64,000 nt of DNA from Amblyornis subalaris. Taxonomy: Eukaryota > Chordata > Aves > Passeriformes > Ptilonorhynchidae. Shown in pieces: positions 1 to 14,700 of the stretch (position 1 is its first letter; each line of letters begins with the position of its first letter). The stretch covers positions 2,425,081-2,489,080 of the forward strand of contig JACAXG010000074.1 in assembly GCA_018881555.1 (NCBI GenBank), given 5' to 3'. The notes under the pieces are model-generated. The model ran no database searches. It was not told the origin of the DNA and worked only from the letters and a program-made list of their open reading frames with translations. The position numbers were made by a program, and so were the translations under genes.

Positions 1-2680
1 TTTTCATGGCCATCAAAAAGAGAGAAAAAATAATTAGAACTATCACTGTGTTTCAGAAGATTTAGAGAAAGGTTTTCAGATTTGTTTTGGAAAGTGAAAG
101 ACCAGCCCAGACAGGGATAATGTCTGGAATCGCTTCTCATTTTCTGGGGATTTTCTGGTGAGGTGCCTCCCTATCTGTTGTTTTGGTCTTCCANCTGATC
201 AGTTTATCCAGCCCTGAGTTCCTTTCTGACAGGTCCACGTATGTGGTATGCCTTTGACATTTCAGGGGAAGTTTATGGTTAGTGTTACCCTGCTATTCCT
301 GCTACTCTATGACCCTTTATTCTTGATGGGTGAACAGTTTAGCCTGTACCAGGTGCTATGAAACAGTATGTGACATAAATAGAATGTATTTGTGCTATGA
401 AATAATANTCTGAAATAATGAAGTAACAGTAATTTTAGAGATAGTTGATGTACTTGCATTGGCAAAAGGCCTTGACTGACAGAGCAAAGAAAAAANCAAG
501 GAATATTTTTAAGTCAGCTTTGTAAATGAGAAAGGAGTAATTCTATTTCATTAGCAATTCAGCATAAAAGTGATACACAATACTACTTCAGTAATCTCAT
601 TAGTGAAAAAACATTATCTTTATTTAATGTCTCCATTTAGTACAAATTTAGCTACCCGTTAAACATCATTAATTGATAATGAAGCTGGCGGTAGAGCAAC
701 AGAGATTACAGAAAAGATTTGGTCTTTATTATAGAGTGCAACCATCAGAGAAAATTATAACTAGGATTAAAAAATAAAATGAAACNCGTGTTTGTGAACA
801 CTGGAACATGCTCGTCTATGTCTGTGAACATGTCATACACACAGACTGTATTCTTCAAAAAATAAAAAGTTTAAACTGTTTTAAATCCATTGGGAACAAA
901 GCAGGATTTCAATGCAGAGAGTTCTTACACTGCTGAACAAATGTTTGGGGTGTTATACAAAATTTATTCTGTTTAAATTGTCATGAGGAGATCCTGAGGG
1001 GTGGAGGTGCTGAGGGAGAGAGATGTGGATGTGAGAATTTTCAGATGCCTGAGCCTGCTGCGGGACCTTGGTGTTGACCCCACAGCCACAGCTGGGGGGA
1101 CAGACCTTGGACNGGGCCAGAAGGCACAGCTACAGCTGGAGGGTGAACCTTGGATGGCTCCAGGCAGCAGAGCAGAGCACACCGAGGGTGTATTTGGCAG
1201 ACACAGTGTCGGGGCAGTGCGGTGCTTCACGCTCACCAGCTAGCACAGGTTTGGCTGCGAAGGGAGGCTTTGGAGGGTCTCTTACAACTCATCCTGGTGC
1301 GGGATGGGAATCAGTGATGGCAGCCCTCCCTGGGAGAGCACTTGGACAGCACTGCACAGGCAGCGTGAGGCTCAGAGGACATGAGGAGGCTGCAGTTGTG
1401 TCCTGAGGACTTGATCTTCCAGTGGTTTTCTTCCAGTCGCGCGTTCGCGTAGGCTGTGCTCGTGCAAAGGGTGCCTGTGAAAGATGGCATTTCGCTAGGG
1501 GCAAATGTCAAAACGTTCATGAAAAAAAAAAGAAAAGTAATTCCCAGCGTCTAATTAAGTCTCTTTTCAAAATTTTTTTTTTTTTAGCGGTGTTAAAACT
1601 ACCCAGAGCTGCTTCCTTGTCCTCCCCACCACTCAGCAATGAGTGGATACAGCATTCAGACTATTTTGAGATAAGCCCAGTTTCTAAAAGCAATTTGTAG
1701 GTGTATTTCAGCTAAGCTATTTTGCATTTCTAAATACTCCTGTGAAGAGCCAAATATACAACTTTGTAGTTTAAGATGATAAATCTGTAGGATCAGTGTT
1801 TTTTACCTTGCCCTTCCAATATTAAACAGGAGTCAGCCCTGTTGAGGGACACTTCGTTCCTCATATCCCAAGGGCATTACGTAGTGTAGTGTTACTCCTG
1901 TGACATGAAACAGAAACTTGGGAATNGTATGCCTAGGACAGGCATGTGGGACCAGTAGCATCTCCTTGCAGCCCTTCAGAGCCTCTCTTTCTATTGCCAG
2001 TGCTTTCTTTTCCTCTGAGGAATATCCCTTAGTAACAAACCATGTTTCTAGGAGAAGGACCATTCCCACCTCCCTGTAGATCCTCAAGATTTATGAGACT
2101 CTTCCCAGGGATATCTATCAAACTGCCATTTTATTCCTCTTNAGCAACAAGAGGCATTTTGTTTCCCTTGGAGCTGGCCTGCCAAAGCAGCTGGCTCCTG
2201 GTCAGGGCCAGAAACAGAGATTTTCAGCTCAGCAAACAGGAGAATGAAGACTGAGGGAAAATGGTAAAGGAAAAGAGACGGGAGGAAGAGGCGGAATGCT
2301 ATCCCAGATAGATGTAGTGCAGTTTTTTAGAAGAGAAAATAACATCTGGAAAAGACTTTGCAGGAGGCTGGATTTAACTGCATATTTAGGGAGTGAGTGT
2401 GTTTTGGCAGCTGACTTTACTGAGCTGGGCAAAGCCACTTCTAGCACTGGTCACTTGCTTTGCACAGGAAGGTCTGCCATCAGTAAAGGAGGGTGAGAGA
2501 ATCACTCTATTTCATATTTTTATCTGTGTGATTCATATGGCTATGAAATTAATTAAGATACTTGACCTTTAATAACTTGTCATTATTATAAAGATACTGA
2601 ATTATGTTAACGAATGAGTCTGTTTANCTGTCACTGATTCAGTGCCTCTAAAGCTCCTATTTATTTTTTCTTTTCCAAAG
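1..2680 (+). other. DPP10: Intron upstream of the first window exon
   Basis: This is intronic sequence of DPP10, the 3' end of an intron that starts outside the window. It is mostly AT-rich, with a GC-richer block at about 990-1500. That block holds a tight CpG cluster (1438-1462) and, on the minus strand, an AATAAA at 963-968. No coding sequence could be recognised. Confidence 0.8.
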
Positions 2681-2778
2681 GCAGGTCAAACAAACCCAGC
2701 AGTAAAGCTGTTTGTAGTTAATCTGTATGGACCAGCACATACCCTGGANCTGATGCCACCTGACAGCTTTAAGTCAAG
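2681..2778 (+). CDS. DPP10: DPP10 exon: propeller segment (window residues 1-33)
   Basis: This 98-nt exon begins in phase 0 after a CCAAAG acceptor and ends with two bases of an Arg codon before GTATAT. It encodes a propeller strand segment including [13 protein letters not shown] and MPPDSFKS. One N at 2749 leaves the codon Glu or Asp; family conservation suggests Glu. No further upstream exon (the conserved WWSPDGERLAF segment) was found between 1 and 2680, so the preceding exon must lie before the window. Confidence 0.93.
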
Positions 2779-5700
2779 GTATATCATTTCATTGTTTTGA
2801 AGCTCTTGTTCAATTTAGCCTAACTCATCTCTTGCTAATCATTGCCCTTTTACATCAGCACAACACTTCTCTTTCACTGGAATGCACTTGCNCTCTGTCC
2901 CCATGGCTGAACACATGGATAGAATAAAATACAGCTGTACTGGATTGATGCTTCTCTTATAAATCAGGGATCTGGGATGTGCTCATGTTTGATGTCTTAA
3001 AAAGCTTCAATTTATTAGAAATATGTGAAATTAAGAACCCTAAGCTATGGTTAAGGGGAGTGAACGCTGGAGTTGTTACTCCTTCACTCCCAGCCATTTC
3101 TTGCTGTGTTGCCAACTTGTTGCTTTCTGTTTCTGCCATGAGACTGCAGCAGTGTCTTGCAACTGCACAGAACAGAGATTCAGGGTGTTCCCTCAGAGAG
3201 AATTATTCTGAATTTTTCATTTGGTTTCTCATCCCAGCTAACAGGTGCAGTGAGGTGACAGAAAGTGAGGTGCAGTGACATCAGATCACATAGGCTGAGA
3301 AAGGCAGAGCTGTATTTTTCAGGAGAAACTTCTGCAGAACCACTGAACTGATTTAACATTCCCTCTGACTTTGAGGCTGAGCTAATGAGGTCTGGCTGCA
3401 ACTGGTGACTCTCCTGCTAAAGTTAATATGATANACTGAGCTCCTCATTGCCTGTCGCTGCTTGACATGCCTGAAAATTTTCATAAAGGGCAAGAAAATT
3501 TTCATTCCTTCCTGTGTGTGTATTCCAGTTTGTAGAATTGCAATCATCCTGATTAAATTCCCATTGTGGTTTCAGTACACACACTGATGATCTCCTAGCC
3601 CTAAAATGTTATGTAATAGAGGTAATAGTAATGATAACAATAGTTTCTACAGTCCATGTCTGGCTGCTCTCTGAGGGCCAGAGATTTGCCACATCCTCTT
3701 TTCACTCAGGGCGTTTTCAGATGGAGAACGGTGTGAAAAGGATTGGCAAACATAAAGCTATCCCTAGGTAAAAAAAAACAAAACAACCCACCTCTGCATA
3801 TGTTTCTCCAGTTCCTACAAACAAAGGTTTTATGGTAATTGTTCCCAAAACAATCAGGATGTTAGCAGTGGGCACTTATTCACGGCTTATGTGAACAATC
3901 TTGGGCTGGTATAGCTCTNTTCTACACAAACTGAGATACTCTAATTTAATGCAGGAATAATTTAATAGTGAATTATGCCTTGCAATTATTGGTGTCAGCT
4001 GGAATGCTTACTGATTGTGTTAGTAAGAGAAATTATTTTGAATTACTTGTGCATATTGAAGTATTTTCTTTCTATTGATGGGCCACTACTGAAAACCATA
4101 ATAAAATCTCCAGCTGCTTGTTAACCCTTCATTAATTTAAGTAGTTCTNTAAGATCTGAAGGAGTTTTCTTGCCATCAAGATCAGCATCTTCACTCTCCT
4201 AAATGGCATGAAAGTTGTCCTTTAAGTGTCAGAAGTTAAGTGAGAAAGCAATATGTAAATCCCCGAGAAAAAAAATCATCTTGAAAACATTGTTCAGATG
4301 TTATGGTTTCACTTTAGATCTTTCAGATTCATTCTGCCTCCCCAGCAGATGGAAAGTAATAGTTGACTCCAATGAATGTTAGTATCTTAAAACCTTTTTT
4401 TGCATCTTGAAACTGAAGACAAATCTCTGGAGCATCTTTGTCAGACTTTTCAGTTCTTGATACTGAAATANTGTTGTTCAATTGAAATATCTTCATATTA
4501 AAAGTTCTGGCTTGCTAGTGCATGAGAAAACTGAGTAAATCTATTTAAACCTGGGGGAAAAAGATAGTTTATTCTGCATTTGAACTGTTAAGGTATGATT
4601 TCCATCCTGTAAAGTTTAGAAAGGTGGTATAATTGTGAACCAGTTTTACTGTAAATTGTGCATCTGACTCGGGATTTCAGTAACAATCTTCACACTGGTC
4701 ATCAACCCATGTATATCCATACATCAATATATATACAGGTATGAAGAATGTGCCTTAAACAGGCTTTTCTAGAGTGGAAGTCTTTGAAGTTTGTAATGCT
4801 TGGGAGAGCTTTTTTTCTAAAATATTAGCTTTTTTAATAAAACTAGTAGCGAATTTTAGCGCTCAATTTATTTCAGTGTCTTTCTAATCCATTCATTATG
4901 GAGTCATTAGTAAGTAGGTCATGGGAGTCTTCTAGAATTAAATGGAATGGTTCATTATCACATATAGTTTTAGGGATCTTTCAAGGCAGAAACATTTTAG
5001 AAATAGGTATTGTACAGGTAATAACCAACTGGTGTTATGGAGAGATTCACTGCTACACAGAGAAACCATACAAATGGGAAGGGGAAGGGGATCTAACCAC
5101 AAATAGTAACATTCAGATTCTCAGCTTGTCCCAAATTGTGTGTGGTGCAGGACTTCTGAAGACAGAAAACTGTTCCCCTGATTTTTAGGGCATCTGGGAA
5201 CTTGCTGTAAGATTGAGTAAATACAATGTTCTGCTTTCATTGTAAAGGTGCTTGGTAACATTTCCCAAGTTTTGTTCAGGTTATTCTGATACAAAGATGG
5301 CAATAACATTTGTAAATTAACTCCTGGAAGTTTTATTCTGTAGGAAAATTTACCACCTGTTGTGCATGGTTAATGCCACAAGAAGACTGACAGTCTTCCT
5401 TCAAATATGTGGTTATATTTTGTGCAATTCCTGTTTCCCCCTTGGTGTTTCCATTTCATGTGTACAGTTATGTTTTCTTCGGTGGCAAACATGATTTAAT
5501 ATTTTGCTTCAGTCCTTTGTCTGGAATGCAGTCAGTCTTTCCTCTCTAAAGTGGGGTTGTGAGGAAACTTGAGGTGTGTACAGTGGGTTGGTTGCTTTCC
5601 TGCCTGTGTCACCTGGTGTCATGGTAGATCTTGTTTTACTCTTGGCACACATTTTTGCTCCTCGGTAAGATTAAACATCTGTTAAAGCAAAAAAAAAAAA

Positions 5701-8700
5701 AAGAAAAAAAAGGTAAATATCAAACTCAGAATACACTTGAAGTCACCATTTCTATTTATCATTCTGGTATCCACATGTGAAAATATGTGTTTCACTAGAA
5801 GTCGAATATAAAAGCCAGAGAAGGCTGTGCATGCTGGGTTGTTCAGGTGTGTTCTGCAAACACAGCACCAGGCTGGGGCTGGGTGAAGCCACAGTGAATT
5901 CCTGTCTCCTGCCTCTCCTGTGTGCTGTGGCAGAGCTGCACAGCTTTGCTGCTGCTGTTGCTGCTCAGCATCTCTGATCTAGTAAGGAGGCTTTTGAATG
6001 TGTAATTAAATGCATGTTGCCAAAGAGTAATGAGATCTCTATCAGTAATAGATTAAAAGCCTAATGATATTCCAGCTAAGCCCCTTGTTTTAAAGGGGGT
6101 CTGAGTTTCCAGACAAGCTCTCTCCACTGTTGCACATAACTCAGCTGGACTGTGAAAGCTGCCAGCTGCCAGCTGTGGAGGAGTGAAGGCAATAGCTGGG
6201 CTGGGCTGACAGCTGGAACAGGGCTTTCCTGGAACATCCCCAGCCTGACAGCCCAGCAGGATCTGGGGAGGAGGGAGGCAAATCCTCCATGCCATGAGCC
6301 TAGGAAACCTCATGTGCTCAGCCAGGGTTGTGGAGGGACAGACGATTTGGCTGATATTATGAGCTATTTGTTAAAACAGGAACACACCGATAGTGAGGGG
6401 GACTTGCCTTTTATCCAGAAGTCCCGTTATAAAATACTTGTTATTTTATATTTTAAAGTGAGCTCCGGCTGCACTCTAGTATTACAGACTTACAGAACTT
6501 TTTTTTGTTGTTTGACAGTAGGACTGGATTCTTTTGCAAAAATGTGTGTCTTCTGAAGGTGTTCGGTGGAGGAAAATGTTGGCTTCTGTTGGAATCCAGT
6601 GCTTGTTTCTAAGCTGGCTGGAAAGTACACAGTTCATGTGTATTTGCAAACATATGTTTCACAGTTGGTAAAGTTTGTGTATATATGCAAAAATTTCCCA
6701 GGGGAACATTACATTGAAGGACTGAGACTTCCCACTTGGAGGAACACAGATGCTGGGCAATTTGGGTTATTTTCTCAATCCCTCAGTATTGGCTCTGTCA
6801 TGCAGTACAAATTCGGCATTGGAATGAACTGTATATGTGTATTNCTTTTTAAAGTCTAATCTGAAATATCAATGGTTTGAACATAGTGTGTTCAAATGTT
6901 TACTTAGGGAATATTATATCACCATGGTGAAATGGATAAGCAACACCAAGGCTGTGGTGAGATGGTTAAACAGAGCTCAGAATATCTCCATCCTTACGGT
7001 CTGTGAAACCACAACTGGGGCTTGTACCAGGGTAAGTTGTTTGGTTTTTTTCCTAAGATCTCTCTTCAAGGTTTCTTCTGCATTTTGTTTTCATATTCAG
7101 AAAAGATTTTTGGAAATCAGTTTGCAGATGCAGTAGTTGCAAGCTGAATATAATTAGTCAGCAGGGAGGAATTGGATGTGAGAAAATTCCAAATGTGGTG
7201 AAATGATTTCATGCAATTAGCAACTTGGAGTGACATTTTCAGAATTACTAAGCTTTGTTCATTCATTAACTTCAGTGGAAACTGCAGTTGCTGAACATCA
7301 TGTACTTGGGATAGAGCTAGAGCAGTGACAAGCTTGTCTTCTGACAGATATTTTCAGCTGACTGGTTTCTCCTCTCTCTCCCTGCGGAGTTTCATTTTAG
7401 ATCTTTCTGTCTCTCACAGCTTACATTTACTTCAGAAAAAGGTGTAAAATTCTTATAATTCCTCCAAATTTGATAGCAGAATCAAATAACTCTAGGAAAA
7501 AAAAAAACAGATTGAAAGGCAACAGGGATATTTCATTTTTGAATGTAAGCCAAGCTGAAATACATTTTTCTCTTTGAATCCAGCCACATCCCACCCCTGG
7601 ACCCAGACTTTAACCTTCTGACACTCCTCCATTACATCTCTCCATTTTCACAGTCAATCTTGCATCTTGAATGCACTTGGCTGCTTTCCCATCCTGAGTC
7701 ACAATCTCTTCTCAGAACCAGCTAAAAGTACAAATATTTTCTATACATGCTAATACCAGTACCAGCAGATGCTCCAAAGCAGAGGGTACAATTTGGCAGT
7801 NTAAATGGTTATGAGTGATTAATGTTGGCCTCTGAGTCAAAAGGCTCCCATCAGTGGCTGCTCCTCAAATCAGTCATATTGAAGTATTAGAGATTATTTC
7901 CAAGCTCATCTGCTTCCTTTGCTACATAGTGCAGGTTGCTTTTGCTGACTCAGAAACTATGAATAAATCCCCAAAATATGGATTAAGATTGTGACCATGG
8001 AGATTAGGTTGCTTTTTACCTNCTTCCTGCAAGCCTTTTGCCTTTTTATTAAGAAAGTTGGTCATGAACCACGGTGAGCAGCTGCTTCTGAAAGGGAAAC
8101 CTTTACGTGCTCCAAGGTCAATTGGACTTGTTTGAAGTAGGTATGCAGGGAGCTGTAATCNAGGACATAAAGTAGGAGAGAGACTGAGAAGTCCCACTCC
8201 AGAAGGCTTACAGTGCAGCCAAGGGCAGTTTTAGGAGGGTGAGGAAGGATGGTGATGCAGTGTCACCGTTGTGAGCACAGCCCAGGCCAGGATCATCCTG
8301 GATGCTTCCTACACTGCCTTCTCTGGGATAAGGTGATGCTCTTGAAATCACTAATGGATAAGGAAAGGCCTTCTTGTGAGAATTTAGCATCATATCACAC
8401 CATTTGATTTCAACTGTAAGGCTTTTATTTTCCCTAGAATTCTGCACATGTTCTCAGTTTCAAAAAGTGTTGTATAAAATGAGCTGCTGCAATAGCCACA
8501 GATTTTCATTTTTCATATATGTACAGATGCTTCTGTAGCTAATACATTTTCATTGCTTCAGTGTGACAATGACAATTTGCAGCAGTTGATGTATATTATA
8601 TATTTTTTTCAACAATGTGTGCATGATATTTTGTTGGTTTGGGGTTGTTTGTTTTTTTTTCAGATGGGATGATGCNAAATATGAGTATAAACAATAAAAA

Positions 8701-11700
8701 GCAGTACTTTGTTTTTATTTTTTTTTCTCATCACTAATACCTCACTGCAACCCATTAAAGCAAGGGATTGTGATTTGAAAAGGTCTCAAAATTTGAGCTT
8801 GATGCTGGCTGTTTGCCCAGTGTTGATGAAGGACCTAAAATATCCAGTTGTCAGATGATGCCTAGAGGTAAAAAAACAAATAGAACTGCCTGTGTAAAGC
8901 TTCTTGATAGCTAATCAGAAAGGACTGAAATGGCATTCTTAGTTCCCCTGTGGTGTTCTCCCAAAAACTCTGAATAAAGCAGCTGACTTTGTAATTAAAT
9001 TATCAGTTGTTTCAAAGCGAGTGCCAACAAAGAGATGAGAAGATTGTAACACAGTACAAAAAAAACCCATGAAATAGCCAGAGACCTTTTCCTAAAAGCA
9101 ATTTTTTTCTTTTTTTTTTTTTTTTTAGAAATATGAAATGCAGTCAGACCTGTGGCTTCCTAAACAGGTACAGTATAAATGCTGTTTCTGGGTGCATAAT
9201 GTATAATTGCTTCGTTGTCAGTTTTATTCTGTAATGTGTTATTTTATAAGCTAATAAAGTTCTGAGACACCTGTGAGGGTTTTGGAGGCAATATTCCCTT
9301 CAGTCTCCAGCCTGTCTGCATTCAGTTCAGTAAGCACTGAGATGGCCATCTGATTGACTACCTAAGTGTTGGATGGTTGAAGACAGATCAGATGAATCCC
9401 ATTCCAGGCATGTCCTATTTACTGTGATTTGTTTCTGATTTAAAAATAACCTCACCAAATTAAACCCAAAGGAGTTCAAAGATTAGAGGTCATATGGGCT
9501 ATAATTGGAATGAGTAAGTACAATATTTCTAAATTCAAACCCAGAACAATATGTTTAACTAATATGTCNGCAAATTATTCCATTGTCATAGCTTCAGAAG
9601 AGCTGTCCAATAACTGGATGAAACACATTTTATTTAAATTACATTTCAGGCTTCATTTTGCAATGTGCAAATGAGAAATGATTTTAACAAAAAGCTCTGC
9701 TTTTATAGCAAGCCATTTTGCTTTAATATTTCTGTGCAAAGTTAGACATGGAGAGATGGTATCACATCAGGCTACAATTTATGGTAAGACCCTGATCCAG
9801 AATATCACATNGATGTGCTTATTTTTTCCATACAACTTTGTCAAAATGAGTGGGTGTTAAGCATGTACTTAGTGAGTCCAAACCATTGAAACTTTTGTTC
9901 TCCTCATCACTAGTAGGACTTACNTCTGTCATAAATTGTATATCTGTCAAAGAAAGTGTCCTGGAAAATCCCCCTGCATTAGGAATGAGATTACCAGACC
10001 TTTCATTCTGAGGGAGAGTTCTGCAAGGGCTGTAACCCCTGCTTTAGGATGGGATTGCACATGGCATGAGCTGTATTTAGCTTTAACTACCACATTTTTG
10101 TTAAACTTAGCAGAATATATTTAAAACCTAAGGATTTTTCTCCAATAGACTTACAAGCACAGCTACTACCAAAACCAAGGAGACAAAAAAAACCTAAGCT
10201 GATCTTTTCTTAAGGAGTTTCATGAAAAGTGTGCCAGACTAACACAGTCTTGCATTTATAGAATGAAGAGCCAGTTTTCTCCAAGGATGGCAGCAAGTTC
10301 TTCATGACTGTCCCGGTGAAGCAGGGAGGCCGGGGGGAGTTTCACCACATAGCCATGTTCATGGTGCAGGTAAGGCTCTGGTTCAGGCTGCTTTTAATAT
10401 CCCAGTGGTCATCTGATGCTTTTCCTGAGGACACGTGACCCAGGCAAAGGCCTGCACTTCAGTTTAATCAGAACATTTGTGTNGTGGCCATTTGTCCTGT
10501 CCAGGTTGTCACTCGGTGCAGTGGGATATATTTGTAACTTCTTCCAGAATAAACCCTTATTTACCCTCTCTATATACACTGTGCATGCATAAGTATAATT
10601 TTAAATCCTAAAAGAAATAGTTTTAAATATCTATTCAAAACCTGCTCTGACACAGAACAGTAAAGGGAGGCAATACCCAAACTTAAAATTTTGTGAAAGT
10701 TAGGACACTTTTATTACGCTTTGCAACATTTTTTGGTGGCTTCCATTTCCCAGGGTCATTACTCTTTCCAAGGAAGAATCTGAAAGAAGATAAATTTGCA
10801 CTAAGGCTTTGAAGGTCACCGATATGAAGTTGTGATGAACTAATAAAGGAAATTATGCCCTGGAACAGAACACTGCAAGGCATCTATTTAAATCATCAGA
10901 GCATTAATCCGGGTGCTTTAGCAGAGCCATATGACATAGGAGAGATTACCAAGCTACCCAAAACATCAAAATAGCAGACTTGGTGCCAGGCAGCTCTATT
11001 ATCTGCCTTTATGACAGTGTTCTGGTATGAACATTATTAAGTCTGATATATGTTCACAGTGTACTGCAGACAGAACAAAACCAAAAGAACTTTAATGAAA
11101 ATTTAACCTGAAGAAGCAAGAGCAAAGATACTCATTCACTAGAGTAAATATATCAAAAAAGAATCAGTGAAGATAAAAGGAATCAAAGGCATGTCAAATT
11201 CTATTTCCTGAAAAAAACAGTAACTCGCATGACAGTGTGGTAAAGGTGTATAANGTAGTAACCACAATCTAGTCAATCAAGTCTTATTTTGGTATCTTTC
11301 ACAGTATGAATAAGTATCTTTAAAATACATGAAATAATAACNATCTAGATCTGAAAGTTAACTTGCAAAATAATTTTTAAAGTTATGATTCAGAGTTTAG
11401 TACTCTGTCCCTTTTATGCAGAATTAGAGCCCTGGGTACTGCACAGCTCCAAAACTAAAAANTGCTTCTATTTGGCCTGCCATCAGCATGAATAAACAAA
11501 TCTGAATGGTATCACCAATGACAAATTTGGGTTTAGGTATGTAGCTGCTCCTGAGAAGAAGGAAATGTGAGATCCCGTGCATCAACCGTTATTCATCAGT
11601 AAGCAACATTCTGCGTGGTAATAGGGCTGATATAGAGCAGTAAAGGGCAGGAAATATGTTTATATGATGTGTTTGGCACACTGCATTAATCTGATTGTCC

Positions 11701-14700
11701 ATTATTTCTAAAGCAAACATAGAGGCGTAAAAAGTATATTAAGCGTTGCACATAAAGCCCTTTGTCACATGAGGTGTTTGTCACACCTTGTGAGAGCCAN
11801 AGCGGCACAGCACGTGCCCTGCAGAATTTAAAGCAGGCAGCAGATCACCAGTGCCCAGATGGGCACAGCTTTTCCATGGTGGAGCTCNGGGAACGCTGGA
11901 ATTTGGCACTGAGATTCCGATCCCTTCTCTGTGCTGCTCGGTACAGACATCAGCTCAGTAACAGAGATCAACCTTTGCGTGCAGGAAAGCTAAAACACAC
12001 AACCAGCGTGCACTTGCAGGGATGAAGAACCAAATTTTAATGGCTCTCTTTAATTTAATCACTGAGGCTGATTTCTCAGTCTCACAACAAATGCTGACAA
12101 ATGCTGGTNTTTCTCAGGCTGCATTTCTTTGACTGCACTCCAGAAATGCACGTGTCAATCACACAAAGCATCTAATTAAACCTTTATGCTGGGAGAAGTT
12201 ACTGTCTAAAAGGTTCCTGTCTATCATAGCTTATTTACTGGCTGAAGGTAGAGGGCTAGATGTGTGGTTTATTGTTTTCAAATGCTTTTAGGAACGTATG
12301 AAATATTTAAAAGAAACTAATCTCAAAATGGGATTGAATCANGTCTTATGTATCTAGACATTTCTTTCATGGAGTTTTGCAACTCTAGAAAGTCTCTTTT
12401 TTTTCCAACCACGAAATAAGAATTATAAACTAACTTTAATGGATCAAGGCGATAACTTCCTGCAAGCTTCATAAATTATGTATTATGGCTGTAACCTTGA
12501 AAAATAACCATGTTTATTAACACTTGGCTGGGCTTTTTATCGCTGTTTCTTGTTAGATTCTGTGATCTTAATATTTAAATATCTCTTTCAATAGTTGCAG
12601 CTTCTCTCTCTCCAGAGAAGAAATAGTCACTTACAACAAATCACTGTTATACATTCTAATCATTCCTGGAGACAGCACTGAATATCAGAATCTTCCTGAA
12701 CAGGGAGCCCTCATCATAAACATATGTGCAGCAGCTAGCACAACATCCTGATTTCATTTGGTACTTGCAAGACTTGTCATAGAGTTGCTGCATCATTCTT
12801 TCCTTGTGTGTCTGTTAGAAAACAGATGTCTCAGAGGCATCCTTGAGCATTTTCTGCTTTTCAGTTATTGCTGCTGTTGATGTGGAGCTCAGGGTACAGT
12901 TCAGAAATACATGGATTAAAAAAAACCCAAAAAACAAAACAACCTTTTTGTCTTTATGGCTTTTTTGTAGGCCATGTAACCACTGAGTATCACCTCTGAA
13001 GTATCACCTCTTTTCTTTACAAAGTTTGTCTTCAATTTCAAAATTCAGCATTTGTATATCCAGGCCAAGCATAATAACCCTAATATAGAAAAAACCACTT
13101 AGAGTATGTTCCAGCTCTGAGGGTTGAAGTTTTAATCTTCGTTACCTAAGCCACAATTTTACCTTTTGCACTGGGAAGCACCTTCAGATGAGCTGCTCAC
13201 TCTTCAGGTTTCGTTGTTTTTAACCTGTGTCTGATGAGGACTCTGCTGCAACTTCCACCCANAGAGTTGGTCTTACCTGCCTTGCATCCTGACTTCCATT
13301 GTTTGGTGACACGTGGGCAACTGTGAGAAAAATTGTGCTGAAAACCAAGATTATTTTAATGACTTTGAAAGGTTTCTGTATGGGAGGGAAAGGATACGTG
13401 AAGTTCAGGCCTGTCCAAATGTGGGNTTTGTGGTTTTAGGATGTCGTGTTGCATATTAAAGTTTAAAAAGCTGTGATCAGTAACAGCATGTGCAGGCAAT
13501 CCTGCTAGGCAAAGAAAAGTGTAACNAGGTTAAAGTTAATGTTTTCCATCTCTCTCCAGGCTAAAAGTGAACAAATCAGTGTGAGACACCTGACATCAGG
13601 AAACTGGGAAGTTATCAAAATCCTGGCATACGATGAAAACACTCAAAAGATGTAAGCACTATGGTCTTTGTTAATAAAAATATCTGAGTTATTAACGTTG
13701 AATCCATTTAACTGGAAATTAAACAACAGTATTTCTTTGATTTTGGAGCATTGCCATAGCTTTGACATACCTGAGTACTTAAAGTGCAGTTGTAAGACAA
13801 TTCATCTGCCATTCTGTTGCTGCCTGCTCTTTTATGCAGAGGGAAAGAAGCACACCATGACATCACTTGACTCACTGNATTTTTCTGAATAAAAGAAATC
13901 AACACAGTGCAGCAGTAATAACATTTTGGTAACTTCTTTCCTGGAATCCAGATAAGAAATCGTAGTGAATTTTTAGTACTTGATAAAACATCAAACCTTT
14001 ACTGTATGAGGTCTCAGAGTTTTGGGGATCTGATTCAACCTCATAAATTCAAATTATTTATAGAGATTATCAGAACTCCTGATTCTCACCCAGCTGACTG
14101 GCAGAGAAATCTTTCCAAAGCCCATCTTAGTGATAGAGTGNACTGAAATGCAACACATATTTGGTGATTTTGGGGAGGAGTTTAGAACTAAAACACTAAA
14201 ATGTCTGAAGGCTCCACCTAATTTCAGTGGATCTTGCTTAATTTTCACATNTATCTGCCTGTGGCAAAAATAAACAGATCTGTCTATGTCTCATTTTCTT
14301 GAAAAAACAGATGATATTTCAGCAAGAACCTTTTTGAGGCTGCAACAAGGCCTGTCTTCACTGGGACTGGAGGAAATCNTTTTTTGACCTGTCCTTCTAT
14401 GAGTTTTGAAAATATATCCATAGAGAATTTCCTGGTACTTCTGCAAGGCCCAGGTGAAAAAAAGAGGTCTGGATGCAGTCAGCCTGCAGAGAGGTGACAG
14501 GCTGCTTGTGGATTGTCTCAGCCACTTGAGGGGATTACCTTGCCCTCCTTCTGCCATATCAAGCAGAAGCTTTTTGGGGTTCTCATCAGGGAAACACCAA
14601 GGGCTTGTCTTGGTATTCTTGCAAAGTCTCTTTCCACCCATGCAAGAGGAAAATACATAGAAGAAAATGTTGTTCTACAGCTCAAAAAGGCTTTCAAATA

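Noticed and set aside
8670..8705. Possible exon with AAATATGAGTATAA resembling the KYE segment
   Set aside because: Frame hits a stop at once and there is no donor; the true KYEM microexon is at 9129-9167.
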